The translations under genes and the position numbers were made by a program. From the NCBI GenBank assembly GCA_020442235.1, contig JAGRKQ010000109.1, positions 1-5,212 of the forward strand: 5,212 nt of DNA, read 5' to 3'. The notes under the pieces were generated by a model. The model saw only the letters and a list, made by a program, of their open reading frames with translations. It made no database searches and was not told the DNA's origin. This document shows, one piece after another, positions 1 to 4,767 of this stretch; the stretch's first letter is position 1, and each line of letters starts with the position of its first letter. The stretch is from Hyphomicrobiaceae bacterium. GTDB taxonomy: Bacteria; Pseudomonadota; Alphaproteobacteria; Rhizobiales; MH13.

Positions 1-20
1 CTCGGTGGCGGGTTTTTTGC
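1..20 (+). terminator. Possible right half of a rho-independent terminator (edge-truncated)
   Basis: The first bases read CTCGGTGGCGGG followed by six T (13-18). This is the form of the 3' arm and U-tract of an intrinsic terminator. The matching left arm would lie outside the window, so the stem cannot be confirmed. The same bases also encode Leu-Gly-Gly-Gly-Phe-Phe in the frame of the first gene. Either the resemblance is accidental, or the first gene starts just after a terminator at ATG 37. Confidence 0.22.
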
Positions 21-642
21 CCTGTCACCCTCGCCGATGATCTATGACGCGGACGTCACAGGCTTCTGGACCTATCCGCCGCGCACCCTGCGCCCGGTTC
101 ATCCGGCAACCGGAAAGAAGGGGCCAGCAGGCGGGTTTGCGGTTGCACCTGTGGCGACCTGGAACACAGACACACGCGATTTCGAGGCCGGTGTCGGTGC
201 CAGCAAGGTGTTCGCCAACAACAATATGCTGTTCTTCATCAATGCACGCACCGACATGCCGTTCTCTTCGGAACGCGAAGTCAGCGTGAATTTCGGTGTC
301 GTGTTTTCCGTCAATGGCTTGGCGGGATCTGGTCTCGGCAAGGTCGGCAAAGTGGCCGGAAAGGCACCGACCCTGCCGTCCATGATCGCCAAGGGCGCGC
401 TGACCGTCGGCTCCGAGGCGCTCGACGCTTCCAAGGATTACGCCAATGTCTGGTATGGTCCGCTCTGGCGGGGTGAGGCGACGTTCGATGACAATGGCAA
501 CGTCGTCAGCCTCACCGTAAACGGCAAGACCGTGAATATTGATGAGATGATGGCAGCAGGTGAGGCGCTTCTGGGCAAGGAAGCCGAAAGCGATTCCCAA
601 TTTCCCGTCGAAGGGCTCAACCCCGAATTTTACGGCCCCTGA
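1..642 (+). CDS. Unrecognised protein, 5' end outside the window
   Basis: The frame is open from the first base to a TGA at 640-642. It gives about 213 codons, of which 201 follow the first internal ATG at 37. I do not recognise the family. Before that ATG the frame reads LGGGFFALSPSP, which could be the end of a signal peptide or simply upstream coding sequence. The visible protein has no transmembrane segment. It is rich in Gly, Val, Asn and aromatic residues, with a Gly/Ala/Lys-rich stretch around residues 95-125 (counted from ATG 37) and a strand-like segment reading WRGEATFDDNGNVVSLTVNG near residues 144-163. This suits a soluble, secreted or envelope protein, but that is inference. ATG 37 lacks a convincing Shine-Dalgarno sequence, so the true start is probably to the left. 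Plus-strand codons favour G or C at the third position, which supports this strand over the opposing open frame. It converges on tRNA-Asn. Confidence 0.6.
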   Translation, partial: LGGGFFALSPSPMIYDADVTGFWTYPPRTLRPVHPATGKKGPAGGFAVAPVATWNTDTRDFEAGVGASKVFANNNMLFFINARTDMPFSSEREVSVNFGVVFSVNGLAGSGLGKVGKVAGKAPTLPSMIAKGALTVGSEALDASKDYANVWYGPLWRGEATFDDNGNVVSLTVNGKTVNIDEMMAAGEALLGKEAESDSQFPVEGLNPEFYGP

Positions 643-698
643 TCGCGGTTAACGCAGATCGTGCATGCCCGCCGTTCCCGAGCGGTGGGTTGCCTTGC

Positions 699-734
699 CA
701 TGTCTTCGGGAAAGGACATGTCTTCGGGAAAGGA
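699..734. repeat. Perfect 18-bp tandem direct repeat, two copies
   Basis: CATGTCTTCGGGAAAGGA occurs at 699-716 and again at 717-734 with no spacer. It lies in the intergenic region between the converging unknown gene and tRNA-Asn. The core TCTT(C)GGGA recurs in degraded form at 738, 776 and 794. The tandem pair is therefore the best-preserved part of a repeat tract reaching about position 805. The spacing of the cores is 18, 17, 38 and 18 bp. No coding or regulatory role is evident. Confidence 0.9.
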
Positions 735-805
735 GCGTCTTGGGAGCGCTGCTGCACAAGCACGCCCGTAAGACGTCTTGGGAAAGTCAGAATTCTTGGG
801 AAGAG
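735..805. repeat. Degenerate continuation of the 18-bp repeat tract
   Basis: Three weaker copies follow the perfect pair. TCTTGGGAGCG is at 738, directly after copy two. TCTTGGGAAAG is at 776 and TCTTGGGAAG at 794. The last ends just before the CCA end of tRNA-Asn. All three lack the C found after TCTT in the perfect copies. The stretch 750-769 between them does not match. A short palindrome AAGACGTCTT sits at 770-779. No T-tract suitable for terminating the minus-strand tRNA transcript is visible. Confidence 0.55.
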
Positions 806-881
806 TGGCTCCCCGGGCCGGACTCGAACCAGCGACCCAGCGGTTAACAGCCGCTTGCTCTACCAACTGAGCTACCGGGGA
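806..881 (-). tRNA. tRNA-Asn (anticodon GTT)
   Basis: Read on the minus strand, the 76 nt fold into a full cloverleaf. The acceptor stem is TCCCCGG paired with CCGGGGA. The D arm has GCTC/GAGC. The anticodon stem is AGCGG/CCGCT around the loop CTGTTAA, with anticodon GTT at plus-strand 846-848. The variable loop has five bases. The T arm is GCTGG/CCGGC around TTCGAGT and contains one G-U pair. The discriminator base is G and the terminal CCA is encoded. The gene opposes all neighbouring coding sequences and appears to be transcribed alone, with a candidate promoter at 894-922. Confidence 0.97.
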
Positions 882-893
882 ACGTGAGGACGC

Positions 894-922
894 CTATAGC
901 AACACCGATCTTGCTTGTGAAG
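894..922 (-). promoter_or_regulatory. Candidate sigma-70 promoter of tRNA-Asn
   Basis: On the minus strand CTTCAC (917-922) matches five of six bases of the alphaproteobacterial -35 CTTGAC. After a 17-base spacer comes CTATAG (894-899) as the -10. Transcription would start near 887, about six bases before the mature tRNA 5' end at 881. The geometry fits well. The motifs were matched by eye only. Confidence 0.5.
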
Positions 923-944
923 CCCCGCGAGACAAAAGCTGATT

Positions 945-1193
945 GTGTCCACGCCACCTGATTTGCCCCGCATCCGCAAGGCCTTACGACGCTGGTATCG
1001 GAGCGCATTGAAGCACAGGTTTCAACGCATCGCTCTCGGGACCGGATTTCTTCTGGGAGGGCTTCTGGGATTCCTGCCGATTCTCGGCTTCTGGATGATT
1101 CCGATCGGCCTGGTTCTGCTGGCGCCGGGCTTGCCGGCGTTTCGCCGCATGCGGCGAAGCATCCTGCGCCGATTGACCCGCCATCAGGATTGA
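945..1193 (+). CDS. Small basic membrane protein (PGPGW-like shape), 82 aa
   Basis: An 82-residue protein starts at GTG 945. The frame is closed upstream by TGA at 918-920 and no ATG is available near the N-terminus, so GTG is the best start, though the ribosome binding site is weak. Residues 9-28 are strongly basic. Residues 29-60 form a long Gly/Leu-rich hydrophobic segment broken by Pro45 and Pro53 (core FLPILGFWMIPIGLVLLAPG). Residues 67-79 are again Arg-rich. This is the shape of small putative transmembrane proteins common in Hyphomicrobiales, resembling the PGPGW family, with one long or two short hairpin-forming helices flanked by positive charge. No catalytic residue is apparent and the function is unknown. 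It sits alone between two minus-strand tRNA genes. The basic flanks suggest both ends lie in the cytoplasm, but that is inference. Confidence 0.72.
   Translation: MSTPPDLPRIRKALRRWYRSALKHRFQRIALGTGFLLGGLLGFLPILGFWMIPIGLVLLAPGLPAFRRMRRSILRRLTRHQD
1141..1158. repeat. Perfect 18-bp palindrome inside the small membrane-protein gene
   Basis: TTCGCCGCATGCGGCGAA reads the same on both strands without mismatch. As RNA it could form a seven-base-pair stem with a CATG loop on either strand. It encodes the Phe-Arg-Arg-Met-Arg-Arg part of the protein, so some symmetry may reflect Arg codons (CGC/CGG). No T-tract follows on either strand, so a terminator is not supported. Confidence 0.85.
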
Positions 1194-1260
1194 GGCGGGC
1201 TGAATTTGCGCCGCCCCGGATATGGAAAACAGCTTGAATAACAATGCATTGAAGGAAATC

Positions 1261-1334
1261 TGGAGGCCTCGCCCGGAATCGAACCGGGGTGCAAGGATTT
1301 GCAGTCCTCTGCGTAACCACTCCGCCACGAGGCC
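1261..1334 (-). tRNA. tRNA-Cys (anticodon GCA)
   Basis: Read on the minus strand, the 74 nt form a cloverleaf. The acceptor stem is GGCCTCG/CGAGGCC. The D arm is short (GCG/CGC). The anticodon stem is GAGGA/TCCTT around the loop CTGCAAA, with anticodon GCA at plus-strand 1300-1302. The variable loop has four bases. The T arm is CCCGG/CCGGG around TTCGATT. The discriminator is T (U73), as expected for tRNA-Cys, and CCA is encoded. It is transcribed against the flanking genes and has its own candidate promoter at 1346-1373. Confidence 0.97.
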
Positions 1335-1345
1335 TCAACGCTTCG

Positions 1346-1373
1346 TTTATGAGGGAAAGGACTTGCAATCAAG
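1346..1373 (-). promoter_or_regulatory. Candidate sigma-70 promoter of tRNA-Cys
   Basis: On the minus strand CTTGAT (1368-1373) matches five of six bases of the alphaproteobacterial -35 CTTGAC. After 16 bases comes CATAAA (1346-1351) as a -10, with four of six consensus matches. The start would fall near 1339, about five bases before the mature tRNA 5' end. The layout mirrors the tRNA-Asn promoter, which adds some weight. Confidence 0.45.
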
Positions 1374-1385
1374 TGGGCGGATCGG

Positions 1386-1406
1386 GAGTCTTAACGCAAA
1401 GTTAAC
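1386..1406 (+). promoter_or_regulatory. CtrA-type box abutting a GANTC methylation site
   Basis: TTAACGCAAAGTTAAC (1391-1406) fits the CtrA consensus TTAA-N7-TTAAC exactly. The five bases directly before it, GAGTC (1386-1390), are a GANTC site, the target of the cell-cycle methyltransferase CcrM. The box is 122 bases upstream of the methyltransferase start at 1529 and 17 bases upstream of the -35 of the divergent tRNA-Cys. It could therefore serve either gene. No good -10 is visible downstream on the plus strand. CtrA binding is inferred from sequence only. Confidence 0.55.
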
Positions 1407-1528
1407 GGCTGTGCTCGACGGATCGCCAGCTTGTGCGCGAGGCGCGAGTGGACTACCAGACTTGCAGAACGGCGCGTTTTTCAACGGCCGACAGCGACAA
1501 TCTTGCCAAGCTTTCGGGGGCAGAGAGC

Positions 1529-2188
1529 ATGACCGACTTTGAAGCGCAGCGCGTCAAGATGGTGGACGGGCAGATCCGCACCAATTCCGTCACCGATCAC
1601 CACCTTCTGTCGGCCTTTCTGGCAACCCCGCGCGAGCGTTTCGTCCCCGCGTCCCTGCGCCACCTCGCCTATACCGATCAGGACATTCTGATCGGCGGGG
1701 CGAGCGGCCGTGCGTTGATCGAGGTGATGCCGCTTGCGCGCCTCATTCAGGCTCTGGAACTCGGCAAGGACGACGTCGTGCTCGATGTGGCCTGCGCCAG
1801 CGGCTATTCCACCGCGATTCTCGGCCAGGTCGCCGGCTCCGTTTTGGGTGTGGACAACGATGCGGATCTTGTGGCCCGCGCCACCGAGATCCTTGCCGAA
1901 ACGGGCGTCGACAATGCCGTCGTTGTGGAAGGCGATCCCAAGGCCGGTCTTGTCGATGAGGCGCCCTATGATGGCATCCTGATCGGCGGTGCCGTGGATG
2001 CCGTGCCCGAGGCGATTCTGGCGCAGCTCAAGGACGGCGGCCGTCTGGCAACCATCGTCGGGCGCGGCGGTTCGGCCCGTGCGACGCTGTTCGTGCGCGA
2101 CGGGGACACCGTATCCTCACGGTTCCTGTTCAATTGCGCGGTGCCGATGGTGCCGGGTTTTGAAAAGGCGCCGGCTTTCGAGTTCTGA
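1529..2188 (+). CDS. PCMT-family SAM-dependent methyltransferase, divergent
   Basis: This 219-residue protein has the layout of protein-L-isoaspartate O-methyltransferase (Pcm), which uses SAM to repair isoaspartyl damage in cytoplasmic proteins. Visible landmarks are TPRERFVP (33-40), AYTDQDILIG (47-56), SAM motif I VLDVACASGYSTAIL (84-98) with the acidic LGVDND (106-111), and the strand plus loop YDGILIGGAVDAVPEAILAQLKDGG (147-171). The length is typical. The Pcm substrate-site signature GQGQTISQP is replaced by GGASGRALIEVMP (56-68), motif I has ACASG for GTGSG, and the VTAA segment reads IGGA. Isoaspartate repair is therefore uncertain, and this may be a lineage-specific paralogue with another target. 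I chose ATG 1529 because MTDFEAQRVKMVDGQIRTN matches how such proteins begin. The open frame extends to GTG 1433, but that extension looks non-conserved. The ribosome binding site is weak (purine-rich GGGGGCAGAGAG). The next gene is tolC, 218 bases away. Confidence 0.85.
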   Translation: MTDFEAQRVKMVDGQIRTNSVTDHHLLSAFLATPRERFVPASLRHLAYTDQDILIGGASGRALIEVMPLARLIQALELGKDDVVLDVACASGYSTAILGQVAGSVLGVDNDADLVARATEILAETGVDNAVVVEGDPKAGLVDEAPYDGILIGGAVDAVPEAILAQLKDGGRLATIVGRGGSARATLFVRDGDTVSSRFLFNCAVPMVPGFEKAPAFEF

Positions 2189-2223
2189 TCGAAGAAGCTG
2201 GTTCGCGGCGGGTCGCAGGCAGG

Positions 2224-2238
2224 TGAACCGCAGGTTCA
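2224..2238. repeat. Inverted repeat TGAACC-N3-GGTTCA upstream of tolC
   Basis: TGAACC (2224-2229) and GGTTCA (2233-2238) are perfect inverted arms around GCA. Another GGTTC at 2200-2204 could pair with the same GAACC, giving two mutually exclusive hairpins. The dyad could be a regulator operator, or a weak terminator for the methyltransferase (the bases after it are TTGTTG). Neither role is established. Confidence 0.45.
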
Positions 2239-2315
2239 TTGTTGCCGAGGCGTCGCAGTATCACAGGAAGCGATGCCGGCAGGGGCCTTGCGGCTTTCAA
2301 TCCAGGCACGATGGG

Positions 2316-2330
2316 TTAAACCTTCGTTAA
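2316..2330. promoter_or_regulatory. CtrA-type box upstream of tolC
   Basis: TTAAACCTTCGTTAA is a TTAA-N7-TTAA match. On the minus strand it extends to TTAA-N7-TTAAC, the full CtrA consensus. It lies 76 bases upstream of the tolC start, within range to regulate that gene. No distinct -10 element could be assigned. By motif it is the second such box in the window, in the opposite orientation to the first. Binding is inferred. Confidence 0.5.
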
Positions 2331-2341
2331 GAGATGCGGCG

Positions 2342-2365
2342 GGCTCGGCCTTTTGGCCTTGAGCC
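2342..2365 (+). other. Hairpin in the probable tolC leader
   Basis: GGCTCGGCC (2342-2350) can pair with GGCC (2355-2358) and GAGCC (2361-2365). This gives a nine-base-pair stem with a TTTT loop and a two-base TT bulge. It lies 41 bases before the tolC ATG. No T-run directly follows the stem, so it is more likely a leader structure than a terminator. Confidence 0.4.
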
Positions 2366-2390
2366 ATGTCGATGGTGTTTTGCGCATTCT

Positions 2391-2396
2391 GGAAGG
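2391..2396 (+). promoter_or_regulatory. Ribosome binding site fixing the tolC start
   Basis: GGAAGG lies ten bases before ATG 2407. It favours this start over the upstream TTG at 2353 and the later ATG at 2443, neither of which has an equally good site. Confidence 0.6.
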
Positions 2397-2406
2397 TTGC
2401 GTCGCG

Positions 2407-3807
2407 ATGACCGGCAAGACGTCCTTGTTGGGCCCCTTGAACATGAAGCTTTGCGCTGCGTTCGCGGCTTTGGTGCTGGCGATGCTTGCGCCATCCACGG
2501 CCAGCGCCGAGACGCTTTACGGTGCTCTGGCACGGGCCTACCGGACCAATCCCAGCCTCAACGCCGAACGCGCCACGACCCGCGCCACGGATGAAAACGT
2601 GCCGCAGGCGCTGGCCGGTTACCGGCCCACCATCACCGCTTCCGGTGAAGTCGGTGTGGCGGCAACCCGCACCCGCACCTCTGTCGGCACGACGAATTCC
2701 ACCATCACCCCGGCGGGCGTGTCGCTGACCGTGCGCCAGCTTCTGTTCAACGGTTTCCGCACCCAGAACGGCGTGCTGCTTGCCGAAGCGCGGGTTCTGG
2801 CCCAGCGCGCCAGCCTCGACAATGTCGAGCAGAACGTCCTCCTGGCCGCGGTCGAGGCCTATGTCGGCGTCATCCGTGACGGTGCGATTCTCGATCTGCG
2901 CCAGCGCAACGTCGCCTTCCTGGAAGAGCAGGTGCGGGCCGCGCGCGAGCGCTTCGAGGTGGGCGAGGGGACGCGCACCGACACCGCCCAGGCCGAAGCG
3001 CGCCTGGCTTTCGCCATCGCCCTTGTCAGCGCTGCCCGCGCGCAGTCGACGGCAAGCCGGGCGATCTACCGCCAGATCATCGGCGTTGATCCGCAGACCC
3101 TGTCGCCGGCGGAATTGCCGATGCGGCTGCTGCCGTCTTCGCAGCAGGCCGCGCTCGATCAGGCGCTCACCACCCATCCGGCCATCGAGGCTTCGCGGCA
3201 TTCTGTCGATGCCGCGACCTATTCGGTGGAAGTTGCTGAAGGCGCCTTGCTGCCGACGGTCAGCCTGGAGGCGACCGCCGCTCACAGCTGGGAGCCTTCC
3301 GCCGGCGTTTCCGCCCGTGACAGCCTGACAGGCTACCTGCGGTTTTCCGTGCCGATCTATCAGGGCGGCGCGGCGACCTCGGCCGTGCGTCAGGCAACCG
3401 AGACGCTCGGGGCGGCCCGCTTGCAGCTCGATGTTGCCCGTGAACAGGTGCGTGCCGCCGTCATCGCCGCACATGGCGGGCTCGTTTCCGCCCGCGCGCA
3501 GATCGAATCGGCACGGGCCCAGATTGAAGCGGCCCAGCTTGCCCTCGACGGCGTCATTGCCGAGCGTGAGGTTGGCCAGCGCACCACGCTGGAAGTCCTC
3601 AATGCGCAGGAAGAGCTTTTGAACGCGCGCATCACCCTCGTTTCGGCGGAACGCGATGCGGTGGTGGCCGGCTACACGCTGGTTGCCGCGCTCGGGCGTC
3701 TTTCGGTCGGCGAGCTCGGGCTTCAGGTCGAGCGTTACGAACCCGAACAGCACTACCGGCAGGTCCGCGACCAGTGGTATGGGCTGCGCACCCCGGACGG
3801 GCGCTAA
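2407..3807 (+). CDS. tolC: TolC-family outer-membrane efflux/secretion channel
   Basis: The 466-residue product is a TolC-type outer-membrane protein. It would trimerise into a beta-barrel with a long periplasmic alpha-helical tunnel and serve RND or ABC efflux pumps and type I secretion. A signal peptide covers residues 1-34, with a hydrophobic core after MKLCAAF and cleavage after ASA. The mature protein begins ETLYGALARAY, typical of TolC. Two outer-membrane efflux protein repeats follow, at roughly 38-225 and 245-445. The internal duplication is visible as FEVGEGTRTDTAQAEARL (183-200) against REVGQRTTLEVLNAQEEL (387-404), and as RQLLFNGF (110-117) against SVPIYQGG (314-321). Long Ala/Gln/Glu/Arg-rich coiled-coil stretches lie between these. 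The C-terminal HYRQVRDQWYGL segment is common in alphaproteobacterial TolC. No pump gene is adjacent, so it probably serves pumps encoded elsewhere. The upstream gap holds a CtrA-type box, a dyad and a leader hairpin. The exact orthologue (TolC or BepC) cannot be settled here. Confidence 0.95.
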   Translation: MTGKTSLLGPLNMKLCAAFAALVLAMLAPSTASAETLYGALARAYRTNPSLNAERATTRATDENVPQALAGYRPTITASGEVGVAATRTRTSVGTTNSTITPAGVSLTVRQLLFNGFRTQNGVLLAEARVLAQRASLDNVEQNVLLAAVEAYVGVIRDGAILDLRQRNVAFLEEQVRAARERFEVGEGTRTDTAQAEARLAFAIALVSAARAQSTASRAIYRQIIGVDPQTLSPAELPMRLLPSSQQAALDQALTTHPAIEASRHSVDAATYSVEVAEGALLPTVSLEATAAHSWEPSAGVSARDSLTGYLRFSVPIYQGGAATSAVRQATETLGAARLQLDVAREQVRAAVIAAHGGLVSARAQIESARAQIEAAQLALDGVIAEREVGQRTTLEVLNAQEELLNARITLVSAERDAVVAGYTLVAALGRLSVGELGLQVERYEPEQHYRQVRDQWYGLRTPDGR

Positions 3808-3887
3808 AGTCGCAGGCCCAGGGGCTTTTCCATCCACAGCGAAAACGTGAAGCTCTCTGCGCCTTGGTGTAGGCTCAAAGCGATAAC

Positions 3888-3911
3888 GATTCGTGTTCCG
3901 CATGCCTGCGG
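3888..3911 (+). promoter_or_regulatory. GANTC site and small hairpin upstream of popZ
   Basis: GATTC (3888-3892) is a GANTC (CcrM) site 54 bases before the popZ ATG. It is followed by CCGCA-TGCC-TGCGG (3898-3911), a five-base-pair hairpin. A possible -10, GATAAC, is at 3882-3887, but no matching -35 is at proper spacing. I cannot assign a promoter with confidence. Confidence 0.28.
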
Positions 3912-3935
3912 TGTGTTGCGGCGGGCTGAGTGGCG

Positions 3936-3942
3936 AGGAGGG
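3936..3942 (+). promoter_or_regulatory. Strong ribosome binding site of popZ
   Basis: AGGAGGG lies four bases before ATG 3947 and is near-complementary to the 16S rRNA tail. It selects this ATG over the in-frame ATG codons at 3902 and further upstream. Confidence 0.75.
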
Positions 3943-3946
3943 TGAC

Positions 3947-4678
3947 ATGGCCAACAGTGGGGCCGCCGCCGAACCGTCAATGGAGGAGATTCTCGCCTCC
4001 ATTCGCCGCATCATTTCCGATGATGGCCCGGACGATGCAGCCGAAGCCTCGGTGGAGGAAGAGGCGCCGGAACCTGAGGTGGAAGCCCAGGACGGCATGA
4101 GCGAGGAAGACCTCGACGCGCTCTTTGCCAATGCCGACGGCAGCCCCGAGCCCAACTTCGACGAGCCGGAGATGGAGGCCGAGGAAGACGTTCTCGAACT
4201 CGACGCCGCGCTGATGGTCGAGGAAGAGCCGGCCGAAGAGGCTCCGGCTGTCGATCCTTTCGACGCGCTTGAGGATGAACCGCATTTCGACCCGGACAGC
4301 ATTGATGCGTCCGAACTCGATGACCTCGTCGATGCCGATCAGGATCTCGATTTCGCCGATCCTTCGATGATGGCTGCGCCCGAGCCGGCTTACGAGGAAC
4401 CTGAGCCGGAACCGGAACCGATCGTGCGGGCGGTGGCCCGCCAGGTGGCCGAAGAGGCGCCGCGGCTGCTGTCGCCGGCCGCCGATCAGGCCGCTTCCGC
4501 CGCCTTTGCCAATCTTGCCTCGACGATCCTGTCGAACAATGCGCGCACGCTGGAAGATCTCGTTCAGGAGATGCTCCGGCCGATGCTCAAGTCCTGGCTG
4601 GACGAGAACCTGCCGGTTCTGGTTGAAAAGCTGGTACGCCAGGAGATCGAGCGCGTTGCGCGCGGCGGCCGCCGCTAG
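3947..4678 (+). CDS. popZ: PopZ, polar organising protein (DUF2497 family)
   Basis: The 243-residue protein is PopZ, which self-assembles into a cell-pole matrix. In Caulobacter that matrix anchors the ParB-parS centromere and recruits cell-cycle signalling proteins. The N-terminal client-binding helix is SMEEILASIRRIISDD (11-26). A long, probably disordered Asp/Glu/Pro-rich linker follows (about 27-165), ending in a Pro-Glu repeat (PEPAYEEPEPEPEP). The C-terminal assembly module begins near 185 and contains RTLEDLVQEMLRPMLK (200-215), SWLDENLPVLVEKLVRQEIE and a basic ARGGRR tail. All these match the known family arrangement. The acidic linker is longer than in Caulobacter PopZ, recalled as about 177 residues in total. 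The start at 3947 is fixed by a strong Shine-Dalgarno sequence and by the conserved N-terminus. The order tolC-popZ-valS is a familiar one in Hyphomicrobiales. A GANTC site upstream hints at cell-cycle control, which is not proven. Confidence 0.95.
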   Translation: MANSGAAAEPSMEEILASIRRIISDDGPDDAAEASVEEEAPEPEVEAQDGMSEEDLDALFANADGSPEPNFDEPEMEAEEDVLELDAALMVEEEPAEEAPAVDPFDALEDEPHFDPDSIDASELDDLVDADQDLDFADPSMMAAPEPAYEEPEPEPEPIVRAVARQVAEEAPRLLSPAADQAASAAFANLASTILSNNARTLEDLVQEMLRPMLKSWLDENLPVLVEKLVRQEIERVARGGRR

Positions 4679-4738
4679 CATCTTCTTCCTCAACGCGCTC
4701 GCATGGGCCGCTTCTGCCGGCCGGCGGGCTGACGCCGG

Positions 4739-4767
4739 TTGACAGGGCCGCGCCTTGCGCGCTTAAC
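4739..4767 (+). promoter_or_regulatory. Candidate sigma-70 promoter of valS
   Basis: TTGACA (4739-4744) is an exact -35. After 17 bases comes CTTAAC (4762-4767), a -10 with only three of six consensus matches. The start would be near 4774, leaving a leader of about 24 bases before ATG 4798. TTAACC (4763-4768), a CtrA half-site-like sequence, overlaps the -10. The remaining popZ-valS gap (4679-4738) contains the palindrome GCCGGCCGGC at 4717-4726 but no T-tract. Confidence 0.42.

Noticed and set aside
25..600. A 191-codon minus-strand open frame opposite the first gene
   Set aside because: It is His/Arg/Gly-rich with no recognisable feature, and third-position composition favours the plus-strand frame. 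It remains the main alternative, since the plus-strand gene is itself unrecognised.
699..805. Repeat tract as a CRISPR array
   Set aside because: The units are 18 bp, mostly contiguous, with no unique spacers of regular length and no cas genes.
806..1334. tRNA genes as integration sites of a mobile element
   Set aside because: No integrase and no duplicated tRNA 3' end are visible. Both tRNAs are complete.
844..1368. A 174-codon minus-strand open frame
   Set aside because: It reads through tRNA-Cys and part of tRNA-Asn and is antisense to the small membrane-protein gene.
1433..1528. N-terminal extension of the methyltransferase to GTG 1433
   Set aside because: The added 32 residues do not resemble the family. 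The typical N-terminus begins at ATG 1529.
2353..2406. TTG start 18 codons upstream of the chosen tolC start
   Set aside because: It would place a non-hydrophobic extension before the signal peptide and overlap the leader hairpin. GGAAGG supports ATG 2407.
3815..3832. Terminator after tolC (GCCCAGGGGCTTTT)
   Set aside because: The stem would be only three or four base pairs with a very short loop, and the T-run is four bases.
3893..3946. Upstream start for popZ
   Set aside because: The extension is not PopZ-like and covers the ribosome binding site of ATG 3947.
2236..4302. A 688-codon open frame on the minus strand antisense to tolC and popZ
   Set aside because: It lies opposite two well-recognised genes. 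Its product is Ser-rich at the N-terminus and Arg/Gly/His-rich afterwards, as expected when GC-rich codons are read backwards. It shows no domain.
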